64,000 nucleotides of DNA, from NCBI GenBank assembly GCA_009193035.1, contig SWDT01000041.1, forward strand, positions 516,414-580,413, read 5' to 3'. This DNA is from Halicephalobus mephisto. Its lineage: Eukaryota; Nematoda; Chromadorea; Rhabditida; Panagrolaimidae. Shown one piece after another: positions 46,633 through 57,843 of this stretch. The notes under the pieces are model-generated. The model saw only the letters and a program-made list of their open reading frames with translations. It was not told the DNA's origin and made no database searches. The translations under genes and the position numbers were made by a program. The stretch's first letter is position 1, and every line of letters starts with the position of its first letter.

Positions 46633-47254
46633 TTTCGCTGAGGATCTGTCTAAATCCTGATTATTTACCATTCCATTATGTTCGAATTCGACAACTTCCC
46701 GTTCAAATAAAATCCATTACGCCATTTTTCAAGGTCTTTGGAATTTTAGAATTTTTGCGGGAACATGGACAAAGAAAAATTTTCCATCACGAAGTTTGGA
46801 ACCATTTATGCGTGATTGGATAAAACGGGGGATCTGAATTTTGTTATGAATGGATAAATCATAGATGAAAAAAGATGGAAGTTTTTCTATTTCATGGGAA
46901 ATCGGTCGTGAATTTTTCGAAGCTCAATGGGCCCTGGTTTTTTGGAAATTTTTTGAATCATCCTATTTCGTGAAAAAAAAAGAAATTACAGGATAATTCA
47001 AGTGTCAATCGAGGCCAAAAATCCAAAAAATAATTGGCCTCTTAACCAAAATTTTTTTACTTGAATTATAATCGGAAATCTTAATTTTTATGAAAAATAA
47101 TTCTGTAACAATTTTCTTATTTTAGAAATTAAATAATTTTAACAAAAAAATAAAATAATTTAGTCCTGAATAGAAATTAAAATTTTTATAAAAAAATAAT
47201 TCAGTAAAAATTTTCTTATTTTAGTAATTAAATAATTTTAATAAAAAAATCAAA

Positions 47255-47545
47255 TTTGATCTCAAGTGGAAAATTGTTTTTTTATTATAAAAGTTGTTCC
47301 GAAACGAAAATGATGATTTTTTTGGTCTCGGGCGGAAAATTGTTTTTTTTATTATAAAAGTTGTCCCGAAACGAAAACGATGATTTTTTGGTCTCGAGCA
47401 GAAAATTATTTTTTTTATTATAAAAGTTGTTCCGAAACGAAAATGATCATTTTTTGATCTCGAACGGAAAATTTTTTTTATTATAAAAGTTGTTCCGAAA
47501 CGAAAACGATGATTTTTTGGTCTTGAGCGGAAATTAAATTTGGTT
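47255..47545. repeat. About 65 bp tandem repeat, four to five copies
   Basis: TTTTATTATAAAAGTTGTTCCGAAACG-type units recur near 47282, 47348, 47415 and 47478, each followed by TGATTTTTTGGTCTCG. The unit keeps one minus-strand frame open, which mimics an Arg/Phe-rich protein. Confidence 0.85.
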
Positions 47546-47989
47546 CTGAATGGAAGTTTCTTAATGTAAAAATTACTCTTATAACGACGAGGATTAGTCA
47601 TTCTTCCGCCTAACCTCAGTAACTTGTTCGAAAAATAAAAAATAAAAAATAAAACCGCGAGTTTCGATGAGTCCAGTTCCTCCTCCGCGCAAGATCGAAT
47701 CCCTCTTTGTTTGCTCGTAAAATCATACACGAGAAGCTCGACTAATCTAATCCTTAAAACGTTAAAAAACCAGACAAGGAAGAAAAATCAAAAGTGACGA
47801 GAGTTTTTGACATCGAGACCAAGAGTGGAGACAAGTTGAGAAACTGTTATCCTCGGATAGAAGAAAAGATGAATGTTGACACTGCGCAAGAAACACGGGT
47901 GGGCGTGTTCATGGAAGTTCGGATTTTTGGAAATCGTTCCAGTCCCGAAATCTATAGAGATCAAAATCAAAATATGAAATGCATTCGCA

Positions 47990-48440
47990 ATGTTCCGGCA
48001 GATAAGTCGAAATTTTTTATTTGCATATATGGAAATTTCGAAATCGAAGTGAAATCTACAATTTTCTTGGAATATTCTAGAAAATAAGTCGAAATTTTTA
48101 TGTTTGCATATATGGAAATCTCGAAATAAAAAACCTACAACATGTTCGAAACATTTGAGTAAATTTCATACTTGCATCCTTAGATTTCGAAATCTGCATT
48201 TTACATACAATAGTTTGACAGTTTTTGTATCTTCTTCTGCAATTATTTCGAAATCAAAGTGAAATCTACAATGTACTCATAACATTCCGGCAGATAAATC
48301 GAAATTTTTTTATTTGCATATATGGAAATCTCGAAATCGAAGTAAAATCTACAATTTTCTTAGAATATTCTAGAAGATAAGTCGAAATTTTTATGTTTGC
48401 ATATATGGAAATTCCGAAATAAAAGCAGAATTTTCAATGT
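47990..48440. repeat. Imperfect repeats around GATAAGTCGAAATTTTT..GCATATATGG
   Basis: The unit GTCGAAATTTTT-ATTTGCATATATGGAAAT recurs near 48006, 48090, 48300 and 48380 with variable spacing, often followed by ATTTTCTT-GAATATTCTAGA. Confidence 0.8.
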
Positions 48441-49417
48441 ATTTGAAACATTCAAAAAGCTTTTATATATTTCGAAATTTACAATTTGTTTGCAATATTT
48501 TGACAGACCGCGTTAGTTTTGTGCAAAAATTCAATTTTATTTCAATTTCGATATCAACTGCTTTATAAACCCCGGCACAGGCCTATTCTTATTCGATTTC
48601 AACATCAATTATGTTTAATCTAAAAAATACAAATTTAATCAAGTCTTACTTTCCATATATCAATTTCGAAAAATCCTAACACAAAATCTACAACCACATA
48701 AATTACAAAATCCTCATGATGAAATTACTTAAAAACTGAAATATAACTTTAAAAATCAACTTTGTTTAATAACTTTATTTTTAAACAAAAAAAATTGAAA
48801 TCGGAGTTTTTCGAGATCGAACATCAGTGTCAAATTTGCTCGCTCTTAAGTTCCCACCTATTCAACCATCACCACCACATGTTGAAGCGCAATATTTCCA
48901 AAAATAAACAATTATAATTTTATTATTTAATACAACAATAACTAAAATCAAAATAAATTAAAATCAAAAAAGTTTGAAATTTTAAAAAATAAATCCCCCC
49001 AATTTCAGACGTAATAATGTAAATATTTCAAAAACCTTATTATATAATATAGTAAATATTCCATTTCTTGGGTTTTTTATTTTATTTTTAAAATTAAATT
49101 TCATCAATAACATGTTTGTTTTAAAAAATTACAAAATTACTAAAAAATACCAATAAATAATTATTGTTAGATTTGTTCTTTCGTTGTTACGTTTGTATTA
49201 ATGTAAATTTCATATATGAAAAAATTCAAAAAATTACAAAATTTTTAAAAATATTTAAAAAAGAAAAAAATCAAAGTGGACGTAACGCTTGGCGAAATGT
49301 GACGAACGTCCATCGTCAGCTGCTTTGTGTTTTTTCAATTTTTCCGAAAACCTATCGTCGCTGTTTTTCTGGATCCTTCTTTGTTTCCTTCTTCAGTTTT
49401 TTCCAGATTCCTTCACA

Positions 49418-52400
49418 ATGAGCGATTCAAAGAGTCCATCTGCTTCCAATGGAGATTTTGTAAGTTCTTTAAAAATTAACGAATTTATTTAGTTTTTTTT
49501 CAGCAATTCTCGAGTGATGAAGAATACCGAAGACCGCGTAGAGCCGCCGTTAATCGTGGTGCTTTTGTCGAATCTGGTTAGGAATTAAGTTTTTAAAGGT
49601 AATTGATATATGACTCTCCAGGTTCCGACAGCGATGAACCCGCTAAAAAACGAAAACAACCAAAAAAGAAAATTTCGAAAAAGCAGCCCCCAGCGAAGAA
49701 GGCAAAAATTGGTTCAAGTTCGGATTCTGATAGCGATGGAGATCTTGGCGACAAGGATTCAAAGATGGAGCACTTGACAGAGAAGGAACGAGAGTTGGAG
49801 ATTTTCCGCCATATAGAACAACAGGAATTACTGAAAACCAGGTTTGTTTCCCATTGCCATATATCGATTTTTTACATTTCACAACTACCGATTGCAGGAA
49901 GCAAATTCAGGAGAAATTACTTGGTGGCGATGAAGAGAAACCAAGTAAATCAAAGAAGAAAGGCAGCACTCGGTCCGACAAGGAGAGCGGCGAAGAATCT
50001 TCCAGTTCTTCTGATGGAGAAGCCAAAATCTCTGCAAAGAGGGATGAGCCATCAGAAGAAAGTGAAATCGACATGGATCCAAGTTATCACAGACCGTCCG
50101 ATCTGGCGGAGAAATTGGAGAAAAAGAAGGCCATCGCTGACCTTGTCAAAAGCAGAAAGGAGAAGAAACTTCAGGAACAGAAGAAGAAAGAAACTCTGGA
50201 TGTCGACAAGGTCTTTGGTGCCAGTTCTGATTCTGAGGAGAGTTCGTCCAGTGATTCTAGTGAGAGTGATTCAGAAGACAGCGATGATGAAAGAGAACAT
50301 GGTGTTCCCGAATCTCTGAAAGAACCTGTAAGACTGTTTCCTTTAATTTTAACTCGATTATGTTCTGTTTCAGATCACAGAAACATCTCACTTAAATATG
50401 ATGAAAATTTCCCGATTCAGATTGTCAAAGATTTGCCATGCTCCATTCTTTGAGAAAACAGTTACTGGTTGTTTTGTTCGTGTTGGAGTCGGCGTCAATA
50501 ATGGAGAGCAAGTCTACCGTGCCGCTCAAGTTATTGGAGTTTGTGAGACCGCTAAACAGTACAATGTTGAGAAGGTTAGAACTAACAAGGGATTGAGACT
50601 GAAACATGGTCCGGATGAGCGAGTCTACCGTCTGGAATTCATTTCTAATCAACCAATCTCCGAAAAGGAATTTTATAAATGGAAAGATGCTATGTTGAGA
50701 GCTGGACTCCCATTGCCATCTATTGAGTTGGCTGAACGAAAGAGAAAAGACATCGAAGATGCTTCTAATTATACTTTTACGGATGAAGATATCAAAGCGG
50801 TTTGTGCAAAATAATTTATGGACATAAATATTGTATCTATTTTCAGATGGTTAATGAGAATTTAAAGTTCAAGACAGCTCCAATCAATTATGCAGTCCAT
50901 AAAGTTGACCTGTTAAGATCTAAGGTTGGTTATATTTCATTTTTGGGAGCTTTGTTTTGCAGTTTCGAAATTAAATGCCTGATTTGTATAAGCAGCAGGT
51001 TCATTTGGATTACTTTTGGGTACTGGACGTTGTCCAAGGGGACGCATTCCAACAAGAGTCCATTCTCCAAAACAACCAAACTGAAATTATCGTTATTGAA
51101 AGGATTTTGTATTGATTATTGCCTACCAGATCATACACGACCAAAACAGTTAATGGTCCTTGGAAAATAGCCGAAATTAATAGACTGCTCAAGTCGAATT
51201 TGAATAAAATGAGCTCAATACCTCTGATAGGAGCACAAACCATAAGATATAGAGCGAAGAAACTGCATACAATTAATTCCTAAAAGATTTGCGCATTTAA
51301 AAAAATAGAGTGAGGTCTTACTGAAAAAAGCATTCCATTTCTTGTTGGGCCATCTTTGATGCTATGGTGAGGGAAAGCAACATAAGCGTTGATAATTAGG
51401 ATGTTGAATGTAATCAAGAAAGGACAAATATGAAGAGTGACCTTTTGCATGGGGTATGTGTCGTATTGGTAATCAAATTGAATGGCAATGTAGAGAAACA
51501 CGGCCCAAAACTGTAAAAATGACCTTAAATTTAAAATTCTTTCATGAACTTACCGTTTGGAGAATTTTTACCAATCCTCTCAATCTGGTTAAATACCTCA
51601 AATTGAGTAATTTTTTTCTTCTTGCTGGTAGGATTGATCTAGCTACTTGGACCTCTTCTTGCTCCATATTGTTGTTATTCTTAGGAATTACAGTGGAATA
51701 ATGAATAACTTGATCATCATCGTCGTCTCCCAATGGATCTTCATGAAATTCTAAATCAGCAATGTGTGAATTGATGATGGTTTCGGCTTGAGCTTCTAAA
51801 TCTGGTGCTGGTTGATTTTGATTGTCCGCACCCGAATGTAGATGTGGCGAGTTTTCGGTACCCATATTTGATATACCTCTGAAATGAGGGATTTAATTTT
51901 TATTCAAAAGTCCGAAACAAGAAAAGCGATTCAAAAAGTGATTTGGGAATGTTTTGAATTTGAATGTTTCGAAATGGTTTAAAACTAAACCACCTGGACA
52001 GTGCTGTTCCCATTGGAATTGAATGCTGGATCAGTCGGAAAGTGAAATTTTGGACAATGGGATAATATGGAGATGTGTTTCCGCAGCTGCTGCCACTTGA
52101 TATTGGTATTCCTGTTGATTTTGATTTATGAGAAAGAGGAATTTAAAAAGCATGCTGTTAAAGCAAATTAAATGTTTTTATTGAGTACTTAATATGGAAA
52201 AATCATTCAAATAGTGAAAAAATCATTCTCATGGTTGATTTTCTATTTTTTTGGGTGTTTAAAAGTAGAATCAAGCTTCTGATCTATTGAGTTCTGCATT
52301 GGTGGGATAATGTTGGTCAGGGATAGTTTGATTGCTTGTGTGAATGATTTTAGTAGATGGGGAGTTTTCTCCTTTCCAAGCTTTGAATTTGAGAAAAGTT

Positions 52401-55164
52401 TCAATGGCGAAAATGAGAGTTAAGCCAACGCAGATGATCTAAATTTTGTCATTAGGATTGTGATTTTTGTGAATAGACTTACGGCAGACATGATTGCTGC
52501 TCCTCGACCTTCAGATGTCCAACTAGCAGAAACGTGAATCATTAGAAATACAGCGATGAAGAAGAAGAGAGTATTGATTCCGTAGAATAGAAGTTCTACA
52601 ACGATTAATCCTTCTCGTGTTGGTTCATCTTTTAGGGTTAAGTGAGGAAAAACAACGTAACCTAAAAGTAGAACGGAGACGACAATCATACATTCGAAAG
52701 TAATATGATCAGTCCATGAAGCACTTGTTGAACGACGATCAGCACAAATGGCTAGAATGAATGCAACAAAACAAAGAATAATTTCAGCTATTTTTAAAAC
52801 CCCAGGAAGAGTAGCGAGGTATGTAGTATTAAGTTGACCTTGACGATTATTAGGAATAATCTGAATTTTGCTTGTCATGTTAGTAAATTGTTTTCGTTTT
52901 TTGCTTTCATTTTTTGGTCTAAAAAGTACATTTAAAAAATACAATAATAATTTATTACCTCTCAGAATCTACAGGTGGAGATTGAGGTCCAGGTGTAACT
53001 GTATGAGGTGGTGGATTACCGAGCTCAATAGCAGTTTCTGTAGTAGGAGAAATGTTAGTTGAATCTTCAGCTGGTCGAAGCATCTGGAATAATAATAATG
53101 GATTAATTGTTCCAGATTCAGGAAATTTTATTTTGACAACCATGTTTTGGAGTTTAAGAATTAAGAAAAAAAATAAACACGATAGGATTTGAATTTTTAA
53201 CGTAGATTTAATCAAAATATTTCACCTGGTTTTTGAGGGAAAATTAGGGTAATTTTATTGTTTATTTTGAAAATGTCGATTAAAAGGATAAAGACTTAGG
53301 GTACAAGTTTACTATTACTTTTTTAAGAATGAAAAGTTCTCGGAAACTTAATTCCCATGTGATTTTGTTTGGAACTAAAAATGGGATTTGAAGGAACTCG
53401 AACTTGAATGTCACAAATCTTGCGCAAAATAGAATCTGTTTAAATTTTATTAGTTTTTAAAGAAAGATTTAGCGGAACTTGGCAAGAAGCGAAAAGCAAG
53501 AAAAATGGAAATTCAGTGAACCGAAAAATTTTGATTTTTGTTGTTTTTTGAAAAGTTGGTACAAGTTTATAATTTATGATCAGAAAAAGGTCAAAAATAT
53601 GTTTTGAAATAACTTGGGGTTTTTATCTGTGGAATTTCCATAATAAGATAGATTTTTTGCAATAAGAATGAAAAGGGAACGGAAAGATTAGGTTTTAAAA
53701 TATAAAAATTTATCGCAGAAGAGGCATCCATCTCTTAAGATTGGGAGTGAGCTGTGATTTGACCTTGAACTAGTCGCCAAGAAGATTTTTGAATAGTGTA
53801 AACGGTAAAAAGTGAGATTCAATAATTTTGGTTTTGCGCAACTGTAATAGAAATAGATATTTATCCTATGAAAAGTTAGAAATTTTTGTACGAATATTGA
53901 CTGAATATTTCGCAAGTGGAGGATTACCTGTTTATGTGATGGACGTGAGCTAGAATTGAATAAAAATGGAGAATTGCGCCCTAGTCTTTTTTATGGATAC
54001 AAAACGGAACAAGTGGAAAGATTTACGTGAGTGAAAAGTCCATGGTTTATTGGGGAAAATTTTTGAAGTATATCAAAAATCTTGAAAAGTAGAAAAGAAA
54101 GAAATGGTCAGGACAAATGGTTTTTAGTCTTATTTTTGATCACTTTTCTTCAAGACTAATTTGTTTATTGAAAATTCATGAAGGACCTTGAATTGTGCTG
54201 AAGGAAAATGATAGAATTTTTTTGGAATGAAATAAGTGTGGAAATGAAATTAAGAACTTACCAAAAGTCTATCTTCTCTATTACTGGTTTCGGTATCAGA
54301 TTCTTGGATTCTATTAATGTTGATTCTGCTGCTCATTGTTGTCTAAAAATTTGAGAAAATTTAAAACTAAAGTAATTTTTGAGTTGCGCACATTGAGTAG
54401 AAAAACATACAAAATGTGGTTCAAGGATTGAGGTTGTTGAAAAACAGAACGTTTACGTTAATGAAACTGCGCAATACTTGTAAGTATTGTTTGTTTGCTG
54501 TCATATTGATTGTTTTTGAGGAAATGAAATTGGTAAAAGGTAGAATGAAATGGAAGAATTGATAGTCTTAACTAGATTAGAGAACCTGTACTTGAATTCG
54601 GCAATGAATAGTAATAGTAAATTTTAGTTGGATGCTGAACAAAGAGGAGACTTTGAAAAGGCTGCAGAAATTCAAAATGAAATTGATAGCATTGATGAAC
54701 ATATCAAGAGAAGGGAACGAGAAATGAATCAAGAAGGAGTTGCTGTTACATTCATTAATCAGAGAAATAGAGATCTTCAAAGACAGACTGTAGCTCAAAT
54801 TAAGCCAGATGATACGAATAAAGAAGATGATCCATTTACAAGGAAATCTGGAAAAATGAAGCCAGTGTCTGGGAGAGCGAAAATGAATCAAGAAGGAATT
54901 AATGGCGAATCTTCTACTCAAATGAAAGATGAAACAAGAAATTTGGGTACTCCTAAATCCAGTAATACAATGACACATTCAGCATCTGCACCGTTGTTAT
55001 CTAAATTTGATCCTTCTTTGCTTCTTGGAACTCCAGAAATTAAGCAAGTTAATTCTCCTAATGCAGGACAAGCGTCAAGTTCGACTAGTAGTCAGAAAGA
55101 AGGCAGACTTTCTCTTGCAGAATATCGTCGACGTAAGGCCCAAGCAGGAGCTGCAGGTAATTGA
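49418..55164 (+). CDS. rtfo-1: RTF1, Paf1-complex subunit with Plus3 domain
   Basis: Seven exons: 49418-49459, 49504-49576, 49622-49841, 49898-50327, 50374-50799, 50847-50924 and 54628-55164; all phases close, about 601 residues, the usual length. The N-terminal third is acidic Ser/Asp-rich with Lys patches. Exon 5 is the Plus3 domain: RFRLSKICHAPFFEKTVTGC, then FVRVGVG, VYRAAQVIGVCETAK, RTNKGLRLKHG, RVYRLEFISNQ. The last exon continues in phase with a coiled coil (GDFEKAAEIQNEIDSIDEH) and the conserved SYINQRNR-like TFINQRNRD and DPFTRK. RTF1 binds Spt5 through Plus3 and promotes H2B ubiquitylation during elongation (established). The last intron of 3.7 kb holds two antisense MARVEL genes. 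An acceptor TTTTTTCCAG lies 13 bp before the ATG, fitting trans-splicing. Confidence 0.95.
50937..51865 (-). CDS. MARVEL-domain membrane protein B, nested in the RTF1 intron
   Basis: Exons on the minus strand: 51865-51554, 51510-51322, 51279-51127 and 51080-50937; phases are all 0, about 265 residues. The first about 75 residues are acidic and polar (HEDPLGDDDDDQ), then four membrane segments follow with MARVEL-type layout: LVKILQTFWAVFLYIAI, LHICPFLITFNILIINAYVA, ELIVCSFFALYLMVCAP and LLISAIFQGPLTVLVVYDL. The tail is short and Asn/Pro-rich. MARVEL proteins act at membrane appositions and in vesicle trafficking (family knowledge). It is a paralogue of the next gene upstream: both have FPH..lKD.PTR.G in the second loop. 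The stop lies 13 bp inside the RTF1 intron. A possible extra 5' exon (52013-51994, MGTALS) would join in frame. Confidence 0.8.
52271..54336 (-). CDS. MARVEL-domain membrane protein A, nested in the RTF1 intron
   Basis: Exons on the minus strand: 54336-54262 (first, less certain), 53083-52959, 52918-52483 and 52438-52271; phases close, about 267 residues, or about 242 if translation starts at the ATG at 53083 (MLRPAED). The N-terminus is Pro/Thr-rich, then a basic patch (PKNESKKRKQF) precedes four membrane segments: LKIAEIILCFVAFILAICAD, CMIVVSVLLLGYVVFPHL, IVVELLFYGINTLFFFIAVF and IICVGLTLIFAIETFL. The loop PHLTLKDEPTREG matches PHHSIKDGPTRNG in gene B. Gene A ends about 260-400 bp before the start of B on the same strand, so the two could form a small operon with SL2-spliced B; this is inference. 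Confidence 0.78.
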
Positions 55165-55902
55165 TAAAGGTGATTTTTGTTTCACTATTTTTTGTAGTTA
55201 CTCTTGGATCATTTGTTCGATATTATTTTGATTTTTCGCAATCCAATAAATTGTCATGAAATGATGATAATCGTTGCTAGGAATAGTCCAAGGGATAAGA
55301 TGAAGGAGTGGAACTGGTTGATTTCGAGATGTAGAGTTCATCGATGGAAGTAACTACAGTAATTTGAAAGAAATTGTGATTAAGAGTTTTTTGAAATCTT
55401 TAGAAATTTATATAATTTTAAAATTAATTTGCGATTTCGTGTAAATAATTTATTTGTTTAAACTTCAAAATCGAGTAATTTTATAATTTTATAAAAAAAA
55501 CAATACAGTATGGAATTACTGTAGAGAAAGAAAGATAGTTCTTAGTTTTAAGTAAGTAAAAAATATTTTCCTATCTGCTCGAAAGAATGGTTTCAGTTTG
55601 CTGACCGGGTATTTACTGTATTTTTACATTGATTTTACCAAAAAAAAGATAATTGTTAGATGCGTAGTTAGAGATTCCTGATCGGCGTGTAGACGAGAAA
55701 TATATAAAAACAACTTTATGGAAGTGAAGGCACGAGATATAAAAAAACTATAAAATTATTGCGAAATCTTAAAAAAACCACCAACTCGCAATCGTATGCC
55801 TTTCGTCGGTCCTCAGGGCATTTCCCTTCGGGACCAAAATTATACAAACTTGCACTCAAATAAATTGTGCGCAATTCAACAATAACGAACAAGAACACAG
55901 TT
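55165..55902. other. Intergenic stretch, nothing recognised
   Basis: 3' flanks of two convergent genes. AT-rich, without a supported exon. Confidence 0.55.
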
Positions 55903-57161
55903 TTAAGCTTGGTCAGACCAGTCCAAAAGCCAAGGATTTCTATTGACTATCTCTTTCACAGTTACACGATGAACAGGATATCTTTGGATATCGAATTTGA
56001 AATCTCCCACTATAATGTCAGGATAACGTTCGGTGTTGTCGGTTCGATACTCAAAAGGATGAGCAAAACAGTGTTTTTCTATTTCCCCAGCTAAAAATAA
56101 TTATTCAAAAATATATTAAATTTTTTAACTTACATGATGTTTCGTAATCTATGGAAACATAGATTCTGTTTTTCGGATTATTCACGTAAAAACTGACTTG
56201 ATCGCCTTTGTTGACTAAAGTGTATCCTTCTCCTTGTTTCGCCCTATAGTACACTAGTTTTTCAGTAGCGTAATTGGAAGACTCGGCTGAAAAGTTTATA
56301 ATTACAGTAGAACTCGGATATGAGATACCTCTTGGGATCGGGTAAAGCGTATGTTAGAAGAAAGGATATACAGTAGAACTCGGATATAAAATACCCTCGC
56401 TACAACATATCTCACAATATAGCACACGGTCTAAGTGAGTTTGATAGTCTGTCTTCAAATTTATCCCCGCTATAGTATATCCTTTCTTATAACATACGTT
56501 TTGCTTGGTTCCAAGTTCGATTGTATTTGGTTTTCATACAGAATTTAACTTACAATATCCAATGTCTCCAACATTGACTTGCCCAGATCGATTTGAGCTT
56601 TCTCCGACTTTCTGGATATCATCAGCGTCAAGTCTGACCCAGATCTTCATTTTGCTGATGTTCACAACGTTGATTTTTCCTGCTTTATATGGATTGATAT
56701 AAGCACCACAACGATGATTGACGGACAGGGATAAATCTCTAGAATCACGTAAATTGACGGAGATATCTGAGTACTTCAAAATGGGATGATTCTCGCAATA
56801 GACAGACCAAGATTCATCGTCGTTTTCTATCCAAATAGTCAAAAAAGCATATTCTTCTCGATTGCCATCAGGAACGAATTCTTTCGTTTCTTTAGGGTTG
56901 ATTACGGTAAAGGAATCTGCTGTAGGAACAATGTGGAACACTTCATACTCGCAAGAATAATCCCGACCAACAACCAGGGATCCTAGAAGATTTTTTGTAC
57001 TTGGATTTAAATAAATACCAACCTTTTGGAACATTTAAGCTTCTGTTGACGTTGGCTCTGATCATTTTGGTGAAACTTCTTGAACAATCGACTCTGGCTT
57101 TGATCCGTTTAGAAATATTATTCTTGACATTAACCGAAGAAGTTGAATTGCCTTGGCCCAT
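55903..57161 (-). CDS. MG..NSTS family protein, candidate N-myristoylated, member 2
   Basis: Exons on the minus strand: 57161-57023, 56982 to about 56573 or 56554, 56287-56134 and 56090-55903; about 296 residues with the first choice. It starts MGQGNSTSSVNVKNNISKRI, a possible myristoylation site (Gly2, Ser6) followed by beta-like strands. FHIV, FLTIWIENDDESWSVYCENH and the phase-1 first intron show it is a paralogue of the gene at 9862-10705. The later part reads well (KLVYYRAKQGEGYTLVNKGD, RIYVSIDYE, HCFAHPFEYR). The strongest donor after exon 2 (TATT|GTAAGT at 56553) leaves exon 3 out of frame by one base and gives an early stop; a weaker donor AAT|GTTGGA at 56572 restores it. The same intron carries a MITE. 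Function unknown. Confidence 0.7.
56304..56525. mobile_element. Compound MITE of the TACAGT.GAACT family, in an intron
   Basis: A full copy (about 56369-56525) matches the element at 36775-36951 from TACAGTAGAACTCGGATATA to the closing GTTCGATTGTA. Before it, 56304-56368 is the right end of the same element in inverted orientation (GAGATACCTCTTGGGATCGG, then AAAGCGTATGTTAGAAG). The result is two nested or fused copies head to head. Confidence 0.82.
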
Positions 57162-57843
57162 GTTGTTTATCCTATAAGCGAAAATTCAAAAAACCATTTA
57201 TAATAAAAAAACATTAAAAATCATAAAATTGAGAAAAATTCTTATCGTAAAATTTATAGAGAAAATCAATCCAAAAAAGCACAAAACGGTCAGTAAACAA
57301 TGAATCAACCGATTGTACTTTAGATTTTGAAATAATTTCTTCCTATTTTTGAGATGTTTTTGATTTTTCATTATCTTTAAATTAAGTATTTGGTAAATTA
57401 TAAATTGAAAAATATAAAACCGAATGTTTATGATTACTGATCTTTTTGAAAAAAATTGAATTTATTCATCCAACTTTGATCAGATGAATGTTAAAAGTTT
57501 ATTTAGTTTCTAAATTTGTTAACCTCCAAATTTAAACATGGATTAAAAATTACAAATCAGTCACAAATAAAGGTTCTCAATTGATTCAACAACAAAATTG
57601 TTTTTTAATTTCACGTTTTCTAAACTCGGAAATTAAAAATGAAAAATAAATAAAATGTGATTTTTTAGAGTTCCTGATCTTGTGTGTTTTTAACATGTAA
57701 TCTAAAACTAAGAATTGTATTATTCATAATATCTAATTTTAGAGAACTCAATATTTGATCTTCTATTTACGATTTTCGATTTATAAACTCGTGTCGTCTT
57801 AACTCAGACTCCATATTTATTTCGAAATATTAACGTTATTAAT
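57162..57843. other. Intergenic stretch, nothing recognised
   Basis: AT-rich, between two genes on the same strand. No exon or clear motif. Confidence 0.55.

Larger units (their letters stand above)
46633..49417. other. Intergenic stretch between unc-23 and rtf1
   Basis: These are divergent genes, so both promoters lie here. It contains tandem repeats at 47255-47545 and 47990-48440. A less AT-rich patch at 47640-47960 may be promoter or 5' UTR sequence of unc-23. Two open frames (47221-47730 minus, 47794-48087 plus) are not supported as genes. Confidence 0.5.

Noticed and set aside
47221..47730. Arg/Phe-rich 169-codon frame on the minus strand
   Set aside because: It is produced by the 65 bp tandem repeat staying open in one frame; the repeated FRFGTTFIIKK units are repeat translation, not a protein family.
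47794..48087. 97-codon plus-strand frame
   Set aside because: Runs into the repeat at 47990, no family resemblance and no splice partners.
53688..53915. 75-codon minus-strand frame as an exon of MARVEL gene A
   Set aside because: It has no acceptor/donor pair that keeps phase with the other exons.
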